This document shows positions 15,078 through 23,211 of a stretch of 24,384 bases of DNA, in pieces. Numbering within the stretch: the stretch's first letter is position 1; every line of letters starts with the position of its first letter. This DNA is from Enterocloster aldenensis (GTDB lineage Bacteria > Bacillota > Clostridia > Lachnospirales > Lachnospiraceae): the NCBI RefSeq assembly GCF_003434055.1, contig NZ_QVEX01000032.1, positions 1-24,384 of the forward strand, given 5' to 3'. The notes under the pieces were generated by a model. The model had not been told where the DNA came from. It saw only the letters and a list, made by a program, of their open reading frames with translations, and did not search any database. Position numbers and translations under genes: made by a program.

Positions 15078-15343
15078 TTCCACGCAGCCGGGGAGATAGC
15101 GGTGCCCTGAACCTGCAATCCGCTCCAGCAGGGGTGATACCTTGCCTCGGGCAACACGTTGCGGAGCTGCCTTGTGTAAGTGGCGTTGACGTTTGGGTCT
15201 TACGCAACGGGAATCTGTGAACCGTGTCAGGGCAGGAATGCAGCAGCACTAAGCGGAACCTCTCGTGTGCCGTGAGGCAGCCTGGACCGAGTTAACTGCA
15301 TGAGTAACGTCCGTGGCGATTGCACAAAGCAAGGTGCGTGGAA
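15078..15343 (+). ncRNA. ffs: Signal recognition particle RNA, large Gram-positive type
   Basis: About 266 bases form the SRP RNA that, with Ffh, targets ribosomes to the membrane. Ends were set by pairing TTCCACGC (15078-15085) with GCGTGGAA (15336-15343). The Alu-domain section GGGGAGATAGCGGTGCCCTG, the segment GTAAGTGGCGTTGACGTTTG and the end CCGAGTTAACTGC match the Bacillus scRNA as I recall it. Domain IV (15224-15249) has TCAGG, a GGAA tetraloop and AGCAGCA. The stem around the tetraloop is GCA/TGC where Bacillus and E. coli have TCC/GGA, a compensated change. Placement upstream of dnaX matches Bacillus synteny. Confidence 0.95.
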
Positions 15344-15347
15344 TTTA

Positions 15348-15403
15348 AAATGGGATATAAATCTGGAGATGACATTTGTTGCCCACAGATTTATGTCCCA
15401 TTT
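15348..15403. other. Long hairpin-forming dyad downstream of the SRP RNA
   Basis: Arms 15348-15365 and 15386-15403 pair at all 18 positions (one a G-U wobble) around a 20-base loop. It begins four bases after the predicted SRP RNA end and is followed by TTTCTTAATATTT. It could be a terminator for the SRP RNA with a poor T-run, an RNase III processing site, or a mobile palindrome. Confidence 0.6.
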
Positions 15404-15440
15404 CTTAATATTTCTGACAGATTCGTTCCTTAATTTATGC

Positions 15441-15486
15441 TTGCCCATGGACACCCTTTGCGTTATAATTACAAAATGGGTATAAT
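15441..15486 (+). promoter_or_regulatory. Two overlapping pfkA promoters
   Basis: Two -35/-10 pairs overlap: TTGCCC (15441-15446) with TATAAT (15465-15470), spacer 18, and TTGCGT (15458-15463) with TATAAT (15481-15486), spacer 17. Transcripts would start near 15478 and 15494, before the GGAGGA ribosome binding site at 15520-15525. Confidence 0.65.
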
Positions 15487-15533
15487 AGAACCATTGACAA
15501 GTAAGCAATAGTTTGATATGGAGGAAGTGCAAT

Positions 15534-16613
15534 ATGAGAAGAATCGGAATGCTGACCAGCGGCGGTGACTGCCAGGCTCTGAATGCTACCATGAGAGGTG
15601 TGGCAAAATCCTTATACAACATGTTCGACGATGTTGAAATCATTGGTTTTGAAGACGGCTACAGGGGACTTATGTATGCGGATTACCAGATTATGAAATC
15701 ATCTGACTTTTCAGGTATTTTGACCCAGGGCGGTACAATCCTCGGCACATCACGTCAGCCATTCAAGCAAATGCGCATTCCCGATGAAAATGGTTTGGAT
15801 AAAGTAGAATCCATGAAACATACCTATAAAAAGCTGAAACTGGACTGTCTGGTGGTATTAGGCGGCAACGGAAGCCAGAAGACAGCCAACATGCTCAGCG
15901 AAGAGGGACTCAACGTGGTTTCCCTTCCAAAGACAATTGATAATGACCTTTGGGGTACCGATATGACATTCGGTTTTCAGAGCGCGGTGGATGTGGCTAC
16001 CAATGCCATTGACTGCATCCACACAACGGCAGCATCCCATGGACGTGTATTCATCGTGGAAGTTATGGGACATAAGGTGGGCTGGCTTACCTTATATGCA
16101 GGACTGGCCGGAGGCGCTGACATCATACTTCTCCCGGAGATCCCATACGATATCAACATTGTATGCGACGCCCTGACCAAACGTTCCAAGGCTGGAAAAC
16201 GCTTCTCCATCCTGGCAGTGGCGGAGGGCGCCATATCCAGGGAAGAAGCTGGTATGAGCAAGAAGGAACTGAAGGAGAAAAAGAAAAACAGCATGGTATA
16301 TCCATCTGTTGCCTATGAAATCGGGGCCAGGATACAGGAAGTCACGGGCAGCGAAGTGCGCGTCACGGTGCCGGGACACATGCAGAGGGGCGGAGAACCC
16401 TGCGCATATGACCGGGTCCTTGCCACAAGGCTTGGGGCAGCAGCAGCCAGGCTCATAGCAGACAAGGAATACGGTTATATGGTAGCTGTTAAAAATAATG
16501 ATATTACAAAAGTGCCGCTTGCAGAGGTGGCTGGAAAGTTAAAGACAGTTGATCCGGAAAGTTCCATGATCCGGGAAGCCAAGATGGTGGGAATCAGCTT
16601 TGGCGACGAATAA
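15534..16613 (+). CDS. pfkA: 6-phosphofructokinase, variant active site
   Basis: This 359-residue glycolytic kinase phosphorylates fructose 6-phosphate. The start at 15534 follows GGAGGA by eight bases; a longer frame begins at 15513 but adds a non-family stretch. Motifs in order are SGGDCQALNATMRG (9-22), LGGNGS (109-114), LPKTIDND (131-138), EVMGHKVGW and PGHMQRGG. In E. coli PfkA the matching sites read GGDGS and GTIDND. Here Asp is replaced by Asn112, Gly113 is kept as in ATP enzymes, and Lys133 matches PPi-type enzymes. The phosphoryl donor is therefore uncertain from sequence. It is longer than E. coli PfkA (320 residues), as in other mixed-type enzymes. It sits between the SRP RNA and dnaX, with its own promoters. 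Confidence 0.9.
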   Translation: MRRIGMLTSGGDCQALNATMRGVAKSLYNMFDDVEIIGFEDGYRGLMYADYQIMKSSDFSGILTQGGTILGTSRQPFKQMRIPDENGLDKVESMKHTYKKLKLDCLVVLGGNGSQKTANMLSEEGLNVVSLPKTIDNDLWGTDMTFGFQSAVDVATNAIDCIHTTAASHGRVFIVEVMGHKVGWLTLYAGLAGGADIILLPEIPYDINIVCDALTKRSKAGKRFSILAVAEGAISREEAGMSKKELKEKKKNSMVYPSVAYEIGARIQEVTGSEVRVTVPGHMQRGGEPCAYDRVLATRLGAAAARLIADKEYGYMVAVKNNDITKVPLAEVAGKLKTVDPESSMIREAKMVGISFGDE

Positions 16614-16637
16614 ACCATGTAACAAGGAGTAATCAGA

Positions 16638-18287
16638 ATGTCATACACGGCGTTATACCGCAAATGGCGCCCTGTCTCGTTTGAGGATGTAAAGGGACAG
16701 GACCCAATCGTGCAGACCCTGAAAAACCAGATAACGTCGGAACGAATCGGCCATGCCTACCTGTTCTGCGGAACAAGGGGCACAGGCAAGACCAGTATTG
16801 CAAAGATATTTGCCAGGGCGGTCAACTGCGAGCATCCGGTGGACGGAAGCCCATGCAATGAATGTCCTACATGTAAGGCAATCCAGTCAGGTTCATCCAT
16901 GAACGTGGTGGAAATTGATGCTGCATCCAACAACGGCGTGGAGAATATCCGCGATATCCGTGACCAGGTCCAGTATCCGCCCACAGAAGGAAGGTACAGG
17001 GTTTATATCATCGACGAGGTGCATATGCTTTCAATCGGGGCATTTAATGCACTGCTTAAGACACTGGAAGAACCGCCTTCCTATGTGATTTTCATACTTG
17101 CCACAACAGAGGTCCATAAGATACCGATTACCATCCTGTCCCGCTGCCAGCGCTATGACTTCAAGAGGATTTCCCTGGAAACCATAGGAGACCGGCTGCG
17201 GGAACTGACCCGGGCAGAGCACATTGAGGTGGAGGACAGGGCGCTGATGTACATTGCAAAGGCAGCCGATGGGTCCCTGCGTGACGGACTCAGCCTTCTG
17301 GACCAGTGCGTGGCCTTTCATTTTGGGAAGGTCCTGACCTATGACAATGCCCTGGAGGTGCTGGGCGCGGTGGATTCCAGCGTGTTCAGCCAGATGTTCG
17401 GTGCGGTCGTGGAAGGCAGGACCAGGGATTGTATCTGTACCCTGGAGGAAATTGTAATCCAGGGACGGGAACTGGGACAGTTCGTAAATGACTTTATCTG
17501 GTACATGAGGAACCTTCTCCTGATTCAGAGCGCGGATGACGCGGAAGGACTCCTGGATATGTCAGAGGAAAACTTAAAGCAGCTGAAGGAAGATGGGAAA
17601 AAGGCGGACGGACCCACGCTGATGCGGTATATCCGGGTGTTTTCCGAACTATCCAACCAGCTGCGCTATGCATCCCAGAAACGGGTGCTGGTGGAGGTGG
17701 CCCTGATTAAACTAACCCGTCCGTCCATGGAACCCAATCTGGATTCCGTCCTTCAGCGTCTTGCAGAACTGGAAGAACAGATGGAAGACCTGGAAGCCGG
17801 GCGCATGGCAATCCCCATGGCAGGACCGTCCCAGACGTCTGCCGTACCAGGGACTGCGGCACCGGGAAGCCCCGCAGGACCGGTTCCCCAGGCCCAGTTC
17901 ACGCAGGTTCAGGCAGAGCCCCAGGTCCCGGCGGAAAAGGTAAGCCTGCCTAAGGCCCAGCTGGAGGATTTAAAGCTGGTCCGTAACGAGTGGGCTAAGA
18001 TTGTCCGCAGCATAGGAGGGGGAGCCAAATCCTATCTCAGGGATACGGTTGTGGAACCTGGAGGCGAGGGGTGCCTTACCATTGTGTTCATGGATTCCAT
18101 GAACTACGACATGGGCAAGCGTCCCACCGTGATTGGGGAGCTGGAGCGGTACGTGGAAACCAATTATGGCAGGTCCATTTACTTTAAGACAAGGCTGGCC
18201 GGTAAGGGCGAGAGGCTGAACACCATATATATAACAGAAGAAGAGCTGGAAGATAAGATTCATATGGATATTACATATGAAGATTAA
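16638..18287 (+). CDS. dnaX: DNA polymerase III subunit gamma/tau
   Basis: This 549-residue clamp-loader ATPase loads the sliding clamp at the replication fork. MSYTALYRKWRPVSFEDVKGQ is the standard start, with AAGGAG eleven bases upstream. Walker A is GTRGTGKT (45-52), and the zinc-binding cysteines are C64, C73, C76 and C79. Walker B is VYIIDEVHML (D126, E127), and the SRC sensor follows. Residues about 1-365 are domains I-III. A Pro/Ala/Gln-rich linker (about 395-435) precedes a C-terminal domain shorter than that of E. coli tau. A GAAGGAAG stretch and an A5G run near 17580-17600 were checked as a frameshift site and judged unconvincing. Directly upstream of ebfC and recR as in most Firmicutes. 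Confidence 0.97.
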   Translation: MSYTALYRKWRPVSFEDVKGQDPIVQTLKNQITSERIGHAYLFCGTRGTGKTSIAKIFARAVNCEHPVDGSPCNECPTCKAIQSGSSMNVVEIDAASNNGVENIRDIRDQVQYPPTEGRYRVYIIDEVHMLSIGAFNALLKTLEEPPSYVIFILATTEVHKIPITILSRCQRYDFKRISLETIGDRLRELTRAEHIEVEDRALMYIAKAADGSLRDGLSLLDQCVAFHFGKVLTYDNALEVLGAVDSSVFSQMFGAVVEGRTRDCICTLEEIVIQGRELGQFVNDFIWYMRNLLLIQSADDAEGLLDMSEENLKQLKEDGKKADGPTLMRYIRVFSELSNQLRYASQKRVLVEVALIKLTRPSMEPNLDSVLQRLAELEEQMEDLEAGRMAIPMAGPSQTSAVPGTAAPGSPAGPVPQAQFTQVQAEPQVPAEKVSLPKAQLEDLKLVRNEWAKIVRSIGGGAKSYLRDTVVEPGGEGCLTIVFMDSMNYDMGKRPTVIGELERYVETNYGRSIYFKTRLAGKGERLNTIYITEEELEDKIHMDITYED

Positions 18288-18324
18288 TAATAATAAATAA
18301 CAGATTATATAGGAGGAATACACC

Positions 18325-18681
18325 ATGGCAAAACGTGGCGGATTTCCAGGCGGAATGCCTGGCAATATGAATAACCTTATGAAGCAGGCGCAGCGTATGC
18401 AGCGCCAGATGGAAGAAGCGACTAAGGAACTGGAGTCAAAAGAATATACAGCCACATCCGGCGGAGGCGCTGTAAGCGTGACCGTATCCGGCAAAAAAGA
18501 AGTTGTGTCTGTCAAGTTATCCGAGGAAGTAGTGGACCCGGATGATATTGAGATGCTGGAGGATCTGATCATGGCAGCTACCAACGAGGCATTCCGCCAG
18601 ATGGAAACAGAGAGCAGCGAGGCCATGTCCAAGCTGACAGGCGGACTTGGAGGGGCATTGGGCGGAGGCCTTCCTTTCTAA
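18325..18681 (+). CDS. ebfC: YbaB/EbfC family nucleoid-associated protein
   Basis: This 118-residue small DNA-binding protein is likely a dimer. [21 protein letters not shown] is the helical dimerisation region, and [21 protein letters not shown] is the conserved strand section that follows. [20 protein letters not shown] is the family C-terminal helix. The N-terminus ([10 protein letters not shown]) and C-terminus ([15 protein letters not shown]) are Gly-rich, as usual in Firmicutes. AGGAGGA supports the start. The stop overlaps the recR ATG by one base, so translation is coupled. Confidence 0.95.
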   Translation: MAKRGGFPGGMPGNMNNLMKQAQRMQRQMEEATKELESKEYTATSGGGAVSVTVSGKKEVVSVKLSEEVVDPDDIEMLEDLIMAATNEAFRQMETESSEAMSKLTGGLGGALGGGLPF

Positions 18682-19277
18682 TGGATTATTACAGCAGTCA
18701 GATTACCAAATTAATAGAAGAGCTGTCCAAGCTTCCGGGAGTTGGGGCCAAATCGGCCCAGCGCCTGGCATTTCACATCATCAACATGCCCAAGGAGCAG
18801 GTGGAGGAACTGGCGGCTGCCATGACCGGGGCCAGGAATAATGTGCGTTACTGCAAGGAGTGCTTTACCCTTACGGATAAGGAACTGTGTCCAATCTGCA
18901 GCAGTGACAGGAGAAACCATAAGACCATCATGGTGGTTGAGAATACAAGGGATCTGGCTGCCTATGAGAAGACCGGCAAGTATGATGGTATTTACCATGT
19001 ACTTCACGGAGCCATCTCCCCAATGCTGGGAATTGGCCCAAATGATATTAAACTCAAGGAATTGATGCAGCGGCTTCAGTCCGATGTTGAAGAAGTCATC
19101 ATTGCAACCAATTCCAGCCTGGAAGGTGAGACAACAGCAATGTATATCAGTAAGCTGATAAAGCCCACCGGGATTAAGGTTACCAGGATTGCCAGCGGGG
19201 TTCCCGTTGGGGGGGATTTGGAATACATAGATGAAGTAACGCTTCTTCGGGCATTGGAAGGCAGGACCGAAATCTAG
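18681..19277 (+). CDS. recR: Recombination mediator protein RecR
   Basis: This 198-residue protein acts with RecF and RecO to load RecA on gapped DNA. It has an N-terminal helix-hairpin-helix ([18 protein letters not shown], 18-35), a zinc finger (C58, C61, C70, C73) and a Toprim domain starting [26 protein letters not shown], with [13 protein letters not shown], which is diagnostic of RecR. The length is standard. It starts on the stop codon of ebfC, with a GGAGG about 13 bases before, so coupling is likely. After it lies a 258-base gap with a palindromic element. Confidence 0.97.
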   Translation: MDYYSSQITKLIEELSKLPGVGAKSAQRLAFHIINMPKEQVEELAAAMTGARNNVRYCKECFTLTDKELCPICSSDRRNHKTIMVVENTRDLAAYEKTGKYDGIYHVLHGAISPMLGIGPNDIKLKELMQRLQSDVEEVIIATNSSLEGETTAMYISKLIKPTGIKVTRIASGVPVGGDLEYIDEVTLLRALEGRTEI

Positions 19278-19335
19278 TGTGGTGGCACGTTGGCTTCTTG
19301 TAAAAACCCAAGGGATGTCAACATGGTCAGTACAC

Positions 19336-19436
19336 TGGGGTGCGTTTGAAAATCCATTCCAGTCATCAGCCTTAAGGAATCATTAAGAGGTGTCCCCTTA
19401 GGGCAGATGACCCAAAACGGTTTTCAGACACATCCC
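19336..19436. repeat. Dispersed palindromic intergenic element, copy B
   Basis: The left end (19336-19360) matches copy A near nagB, including exact TGAAAATCCATTCC at 19347-19360. The right end TTTTCAGACACATCCC (19421-19436) is a near inverted copy of the left end (about 14 of 16). The inner part differs from copy A. It fills the gap between recR and the TPR gene; apart from this element and a ribosome binding site I see nothing else there. Confidence 0.5.
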
Positions 19437-19535
19437 GGTACATCCTGGTGCTGGCCGGTGAGACAGGCTGATATGGCACCAGTACTTGAGACAGGGATTT
19501 CCATACCGGGAACTAGCTATAGGGAGATGCAAAAG

Positions 19536-22361
19536 ATGGATAAATACGAGTTTAACATTAAAGTTGAGCAGATAAAGAAGATGGTGAACAAAGGCGACTA
19601 TGAGACAGCCATGAAGATTGCGGATACCATTGACTGGCGCAGGGTGCGCAATGTCAATATCCTGTCCATGGTAGCCACCATATACGAGAAGAATGGAGAG
19701 TATCAGGAGGCCAAGGATATCCTGCTGCTTGCCTTTGAACGTGCCCCTATCGGTAAACGCCTGCTGTTTAAGCTGGCGGAGCTGGCCATAAAGGAGGGCA
19801 GCATCAGGGAGGCGGAGGATTATTACAGGGAGTTCTGTGACCTGGCTCCCGACGATCCCAGACAGTATATACTCCGATATATGATCCTGGGGGCAAAAGG
19901 TGCGCCTGTGGAGCAGTTAATCCATACCCTGGAGCAGTACTGTGGCATTGAGCTGGATGAAAAGTGGCTTTATGAGCTGGCAGAACTGTATGCGGAAGCC
20001 GGCATGGGCGATTTGTGCATCATGGCCTGTGATAAGATCATGCTCATGTTCGGTCTGGGTAAATATGTGGAAAAGGCCATGGAACTGAAGATCCAGTTTG
20101 CCCCGCTTACCACATACCAGATGGATTTAGTGGAGAACCGGGATAAATATGAAGCAAAACTCCGGGCAGTTGAAAAAGAATACCGCATGGGTAAGCCGGC
20201 CGGAGGTTATGAGGATATTTCCCGGGACGGACAGGTTCCGTATGAAGCCGGAACTGATCGTCCATCCCATGATGCGGGCAGCAGGGAAGCCGCATTTACC
20301 AGGGAGCCTGGATACGAAGAAGAATATGAAGAGGAGCCATCCTACAGCAGGGAAGTCGTATATACCAGGGAACCTGGATACGAGGAAGGACCGGAGTATG
20401 ACCCGGAAGCGGGTTATGACGAGGACGCGGCATTTATTGGCGGTGCCGGAGAAGCCGGATATGCTGAGGATAGGGATTATGAAGGATATGCCGGGGAAGC
20501 GGTGTATGCTGAGGATCAGGAATATGCCGGAGGAACCGGGTACGCCCCACAGGAAGGGTATGGAGCGGAAGCCGGGTACGCCGCACAGGAAAGATATGGC
20601 GCAGAAGCCGGATATGCTGCACGTGAAGGATATGGCGCAGAAGCCGGGTACGCCGCACGTGAAGGATATGGCGCAGAAGCCGGGTACGCCGCACAGGAAA
20701 GATATGGCGCAGAAGCCGGGTACGCCGCACGTGAAGGATATGATGCGGAAGCCGGGTATGCCGCACAAGAAGGACACGGCGCGCAAGCCGGGTATGCCGC
20801 ACAGCAAGGACACGGCGCGCAAGCCGGGTATGATGCACAGGAAGGATACGGCGCAGAAGCCGGATATGCTGAAGATGATGATGAGGAAGCCGGCGTATAT
20901 GATGATTATGGGCAGGATGATGGTGAGAATCCCCCGGTCCATGACCAGGTGACCATTGAGCCGGAAGAAGCAGTTACAGGGCATCAGGAGTGGATGCCGG
21001 AGGAGGACCCGGACGCAATGACGGACAAGGCCCTGAAAGCGCGTATGCATGAAGCGGAAGTGCAGGCCAACCTAGCCATGGAGATGTCCAGGATTTCTGA
21101 CCAGGGATTTAGGAGGGAAGTGGAAATGGCCCAGACCCGTGTCCTTTCTGATATCCGGGATATCAGCAAGAGTCCGGTCAGGCAGGCCCATCACCTTATG
21201 ATAGAGGCTGCCACGCCGCAGCAGGGACTTGAACAGGCCATTGAATCTTTAAAAAAGATTCACAAGGAGACCGGGGCAAAAAACCAGGCTGCAAAGATTA
21301 CAGGAGAAAAAATCAACGGCAAAGGTGTATTCAATATCTCAGATAAGCTTACAGGCAAGGATTTGATAATTGAGGGTGCCGGCGATATGACGGAGTCCAT
21401 CCTGCAGGAGCTTAACCAGCTGATGGCCAGGGACGAAACCGGCATGAATGTGGTCCTGATTGACACGGCAGAGCGTCTGGCAGGCCTGCACAGGATATAT
21501 CCCGGGCTGGCAAAGCGGTTTGAATATATCGGGACATCCACGCCGCACAAGGAAGATGGGTACGAGGCCTCCAAAGAGGATAAGCGCCCTGTAAGACAGG
21601 TACAGGTGAAGCGGCAGGACAATCCCCAGCCGGCCGTGCGTACAATGGGACGGCCGCATCCGGCACAGGAGGAGACAAAAACAGCTGTACAGGAACAGCA
21701 GCCCCGCCAGCAGACGGCTCAGGAAATGATTAAGCCTGAAAGAAGACCGGAACAGCAGAAACCGGTTGCCAAGATGCAGCCCCCCCAGCCTGATCCGGTA
21801 CAGAAATTAAATGCAGCTGATTCGGATAAGGTAAATGAGACGGTCCCTGCATCTCTTAAGAAGGATGAGACAGGGCCGGTATCCATTAAGAAGAATAGGA
21901 CGGTTCCTACATCTGCTAAGGATGAGACAGGCCCGGTATCCATTAAGAAGAATAGGACGGTCCCTGCATCTGCTAAAGATGAGACGGGCCCGGTATCCAT
22001 TAAGAAGAATCAGGCAGTCCCTGCATCTGTTAAAAAAGTCCCGGAGCCCGAGATTCCCGAGGAAGAGGAGATTCCGGATGATGAGGAGATGGATATTGAT
22101 GAATTCGCCAAGTATGCATGTGGATACGCTGGCGACATTGACTGCAGCATTTCCGGAAAAAGCATGCTGGCTCTTTATGAGCGCATTGAAATCATGGAAG
22201 AGGATGGAATCCCTCTGACAAGGGTCAATGCCGAAGACCTTATTGAGGAAGCTGCTGATAAAGCAGAAAACCCCTCCTTTTTCAAACGCTTAACAGGGAT
22301 ATTTTCATCTAAATATGATAAGGATGGACTTCTTATATTAAAAGAGGAGCATTTTATATGA
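19536..22361 (+). CDS. Large TPR/low-complexity protein with tandem repeats
   Basis: This 941-residue protein has no signal peptide. The start at 19536 follows AGGGAG by nine bases; upstream in-frame codons translate the intergenic repeat and are not credible. Residues 1-215 are helical TPR-like pairs (NKGDYETAMKIADTIDW, KNGEYQEAKDILLLAFERAP, KEGSIREAEDYYREFCDLAP). Next comes an acidic Tyr/Glu/Gly region with nine 12-residue units (335-442). A coiled-coil-like stretch follows (about 495-580), then KITGEKINGKGVFNISDKLTGKDLIIEGAGDM to RFEYIG (about 588-664), which looks like a degenerate AAA segment without a P-loop. Three 19-residue units (776-832) and an acidic C-terminal domain end the protein. 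The function is unknown; a scaffold role is only a guess. It overlaps the HAD gene by four bases. Confidence 0.8.
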   Translation: MDKYEFNIKVEQIKKMVNKGDYETAMKIADTIDWRRVRNVNILSMVATIYEKNGEYQEAKDILLLAFERAPIGKRLLFKLAELAIKEGSIREAEDYYREFCDLAPDDPRQYILRYMILGAKGAPVEQLIHTLEQYCGIELDEKWLYELAELYAEAGMGDLCIMACDKIMLMFGLGKYVEKAMELKIQFAPLTTYQMDLVENRDKYEAKLRAVEKEYRMGKPAGGYEDISRDGQVPYEAGTDRPSHDAGSREAAFTREPGYEEEYEEEPSYSREVVYTREPGYEEGPEYDPEAGYDEDAAFIGGAGEAGYAEDRDYEGYAGEAVYAEDQEYAGGTGYAPQEGYGAEAGYAAQERYGAEAGYAAREGYGAEAGYAAREGYGAEAGYAAQERYGAEAGYAAREGYDAEAGYAAQEGHGAQAGYAAQQGHGAQAGYDAQEGYGAEAGYAEDDDEEAGVYDDYGQDDGENPPVHDQVTIEPEEAVTGHQEWMPEEDPDAMTDKALKARMHEAEVQANLAMEMSRISDQGFRREVEMAQTRVLSDIRDISKSPVRQAHHLMIEAATPQQGLEQAIESLKKIHKETGAKNQAAKITGEKINGKGVFNISDKLTGKDLIIEGAGDMTESILQELNQLMARDETGMNVVLIDTAERLAGLHRIYPGLAKRFEYIGTSTPHKEDGYEASKEDKRPVRQVQVKRQDNPQPAVRTMGRPHPAQEETKTAVQEQQPRQQTAQEMIKPERRPEQQKPVAKMQPPQPDPVQKLNAADSDKVNETVPASLKKDETGPVSIKKNRTVPTSAKDETGPVSIKKNRTVPASAKDETGPVSIKKNQAVPASVKKVPEPEIPEEEEIPDDEEMDIDEFAKYACGYAGDIDCSISGKSMLALYERIEIMEEDGIPLTRVNAEDLIEEAADKAENPSFFKRLTGIFSSKYDKDGLLILKEEHFI
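20538..20861 (+). repeat. Nine 36-base tandem repeats (GYAAxEGYGAEA units)
   Basis: Nine in-frame 36-base units start at 20538 and every 36 bases to 20826. They encode GYAAQERYGAEA, GYAAREGYGAEA and similar. Units three and four are nearly identical, and two QERYGAEA units are separated by others, suggesting shuffling by unequal exchange. The stretch is Tyr/Gly/Ala/Glu-rich and probably disordered. Confidence 0.95.
21861..22031 (+). repeat. Three 57-base tandem repeats (KDETGPVSIKKNRTVPASA units)
   Basis: Three in-frame 57-base units at 21861, 21918 and 21975 encode 19 residues each, differing at a few positions (PTSA, PASA, PASV). A partial unit (ETVPASLK) precedes them. Charged, Lys-rich linker sequence. 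Confidence 0.93.
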
Positions 22362-23185
22362 AATCCATAGGAATAATTGCACTTGACCTGGACGGTACTT
22401 TGCTGGACAGCCAGAAGCGCCTGTCTGGGCGTAATAAGGAAGCCCTGCTCAGATGTTCTGACCTGGGAATTGAAATCGTCCCTACCACAGGAAGGGCGGT
22501 AGACGGCATCATGCCTGAAATCCGCAATCTGCCCGGCGTCCATTATGCCATCACCACCAACGGAGGGACGGTTGCCGACCTGAGATGCGCCAGATGCCTG
22601 ACCAGATGCACGCTTTCCAATGTAAAAGCATTGGAAATACTGAATATCGTAAAAAAGTACAATGCCATGTACGATCCCTACATTGACGGACGGGGCATTT
22701 CACAGCCTGATTTCATTGACCATATGGCTGATTTTGGCCTTTCCGGCGTCATGCAGGACATGGTACGGGCAACCAGGGATTTGGTGCCGGATGTAATACG
22801 CCATGTGGAGCAATGCAAAAAGGATGTTGAGAAGGTAAATATATATCTGGCTGATTTAAAGGACAGGGAGATACTCAGGGAGGAGCTGTCCTTAGTGGAA
22901 GGAATCATCATAAGCTCTTCCCTCTATAATAATCTGGAAATCAACGCTGAAGGCGCCACTAAGGGCAATGCACTTATGTGGCTGGCCAGCCACCTGGGAA
23001 TCAGCAGGGAAAGGACCATGGCATTTGGAGATGGCGAGAATGATGTCACCATGCTGAAGGCGGCCGGTATCGGGATTGCCATGGGGAACGGTCTGGAGAT
23101 AGCCAAAAGTGCAGCTGACCAGGTAACCCTGACCAATGATGAGGACGGGGTTGCAGACGCAATTGAACGCCTGATATTAAACTGA
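22358..23185 (+). CDS. Cof-type HAD-IIB family hydrolase (sugar-phosphate phosphatase-like)
   Basis: This 275-residue haloacid-dehalogenase phosphatase has motif I ALDLDGTLLD (D10 nucleophile, D12 acid/base), motif II in VPTTGRA and TTNGG, a lysine at EGATKGNAL, and motif IV GDGENDVTML (224-233). The cap insert between motifs II and III is of the Cof (C2) type. Family members dephosphorylate sugar phosphates, FMN or pyridoxal phosphate; the substrate is unassigned here. It shares ATGA with the TPR gene and has GAGGAG upstream inside that gene, so the two are cotranslated. Confidence 0.93.
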   Translation: MKSIGIIALDLDGTLLDSQKRLSGRNKEALLRCSDLGIEIVPTTGRAVDGIMPEIRNLPGVHYAITTNGGTVADLRCARCLTRCTLSNVKALEILNIVKKYNAMYDPYIDGRGISQPDFIDHMADFGLSGVMQDMVRATRDLVPDVIRHVEQCKKDVEKVNIYLADLKDREILREELSLVEGIIISSSLYNNLEINAEGATKGNALMWLASHLGISRERTMAFGDGENDVTMLKAAGIGIAMGNGLEIAKSAADQVTLTNDEDGVADAIERLILN

Positions 23186-23211
23186 AAACGAGACTGAAAG
23201 AAGCTTAACAC

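Noticed and set aside
17570..17610. Programmed -1 frameshift site in dnaX (GAAGGAAG followed by GGGAAAAAG)
   Set aside because: The slippery heptamer is not of the X XXY YYZ form, and the site would cut domain III near residue 320, upstream of where gamma normally ends. No strong downstream hairpin was found.
19407..19535. Earlier start of the TPR gene at 19407
   Set aside because: The extra 43 residues translate part of the palindromic intergenic element; ATG at 19536 has AGGGAG at nine bases and begins the helical domain.
20127..21050. Long - and + alternative frames over the TPR gene repeats
   Set aside because: Same cause: 36-base periodicity opens all frames. Their translations are monotonous (CGVPGF-type, KDMAQKPG-type) and start without ribosome binding sites.
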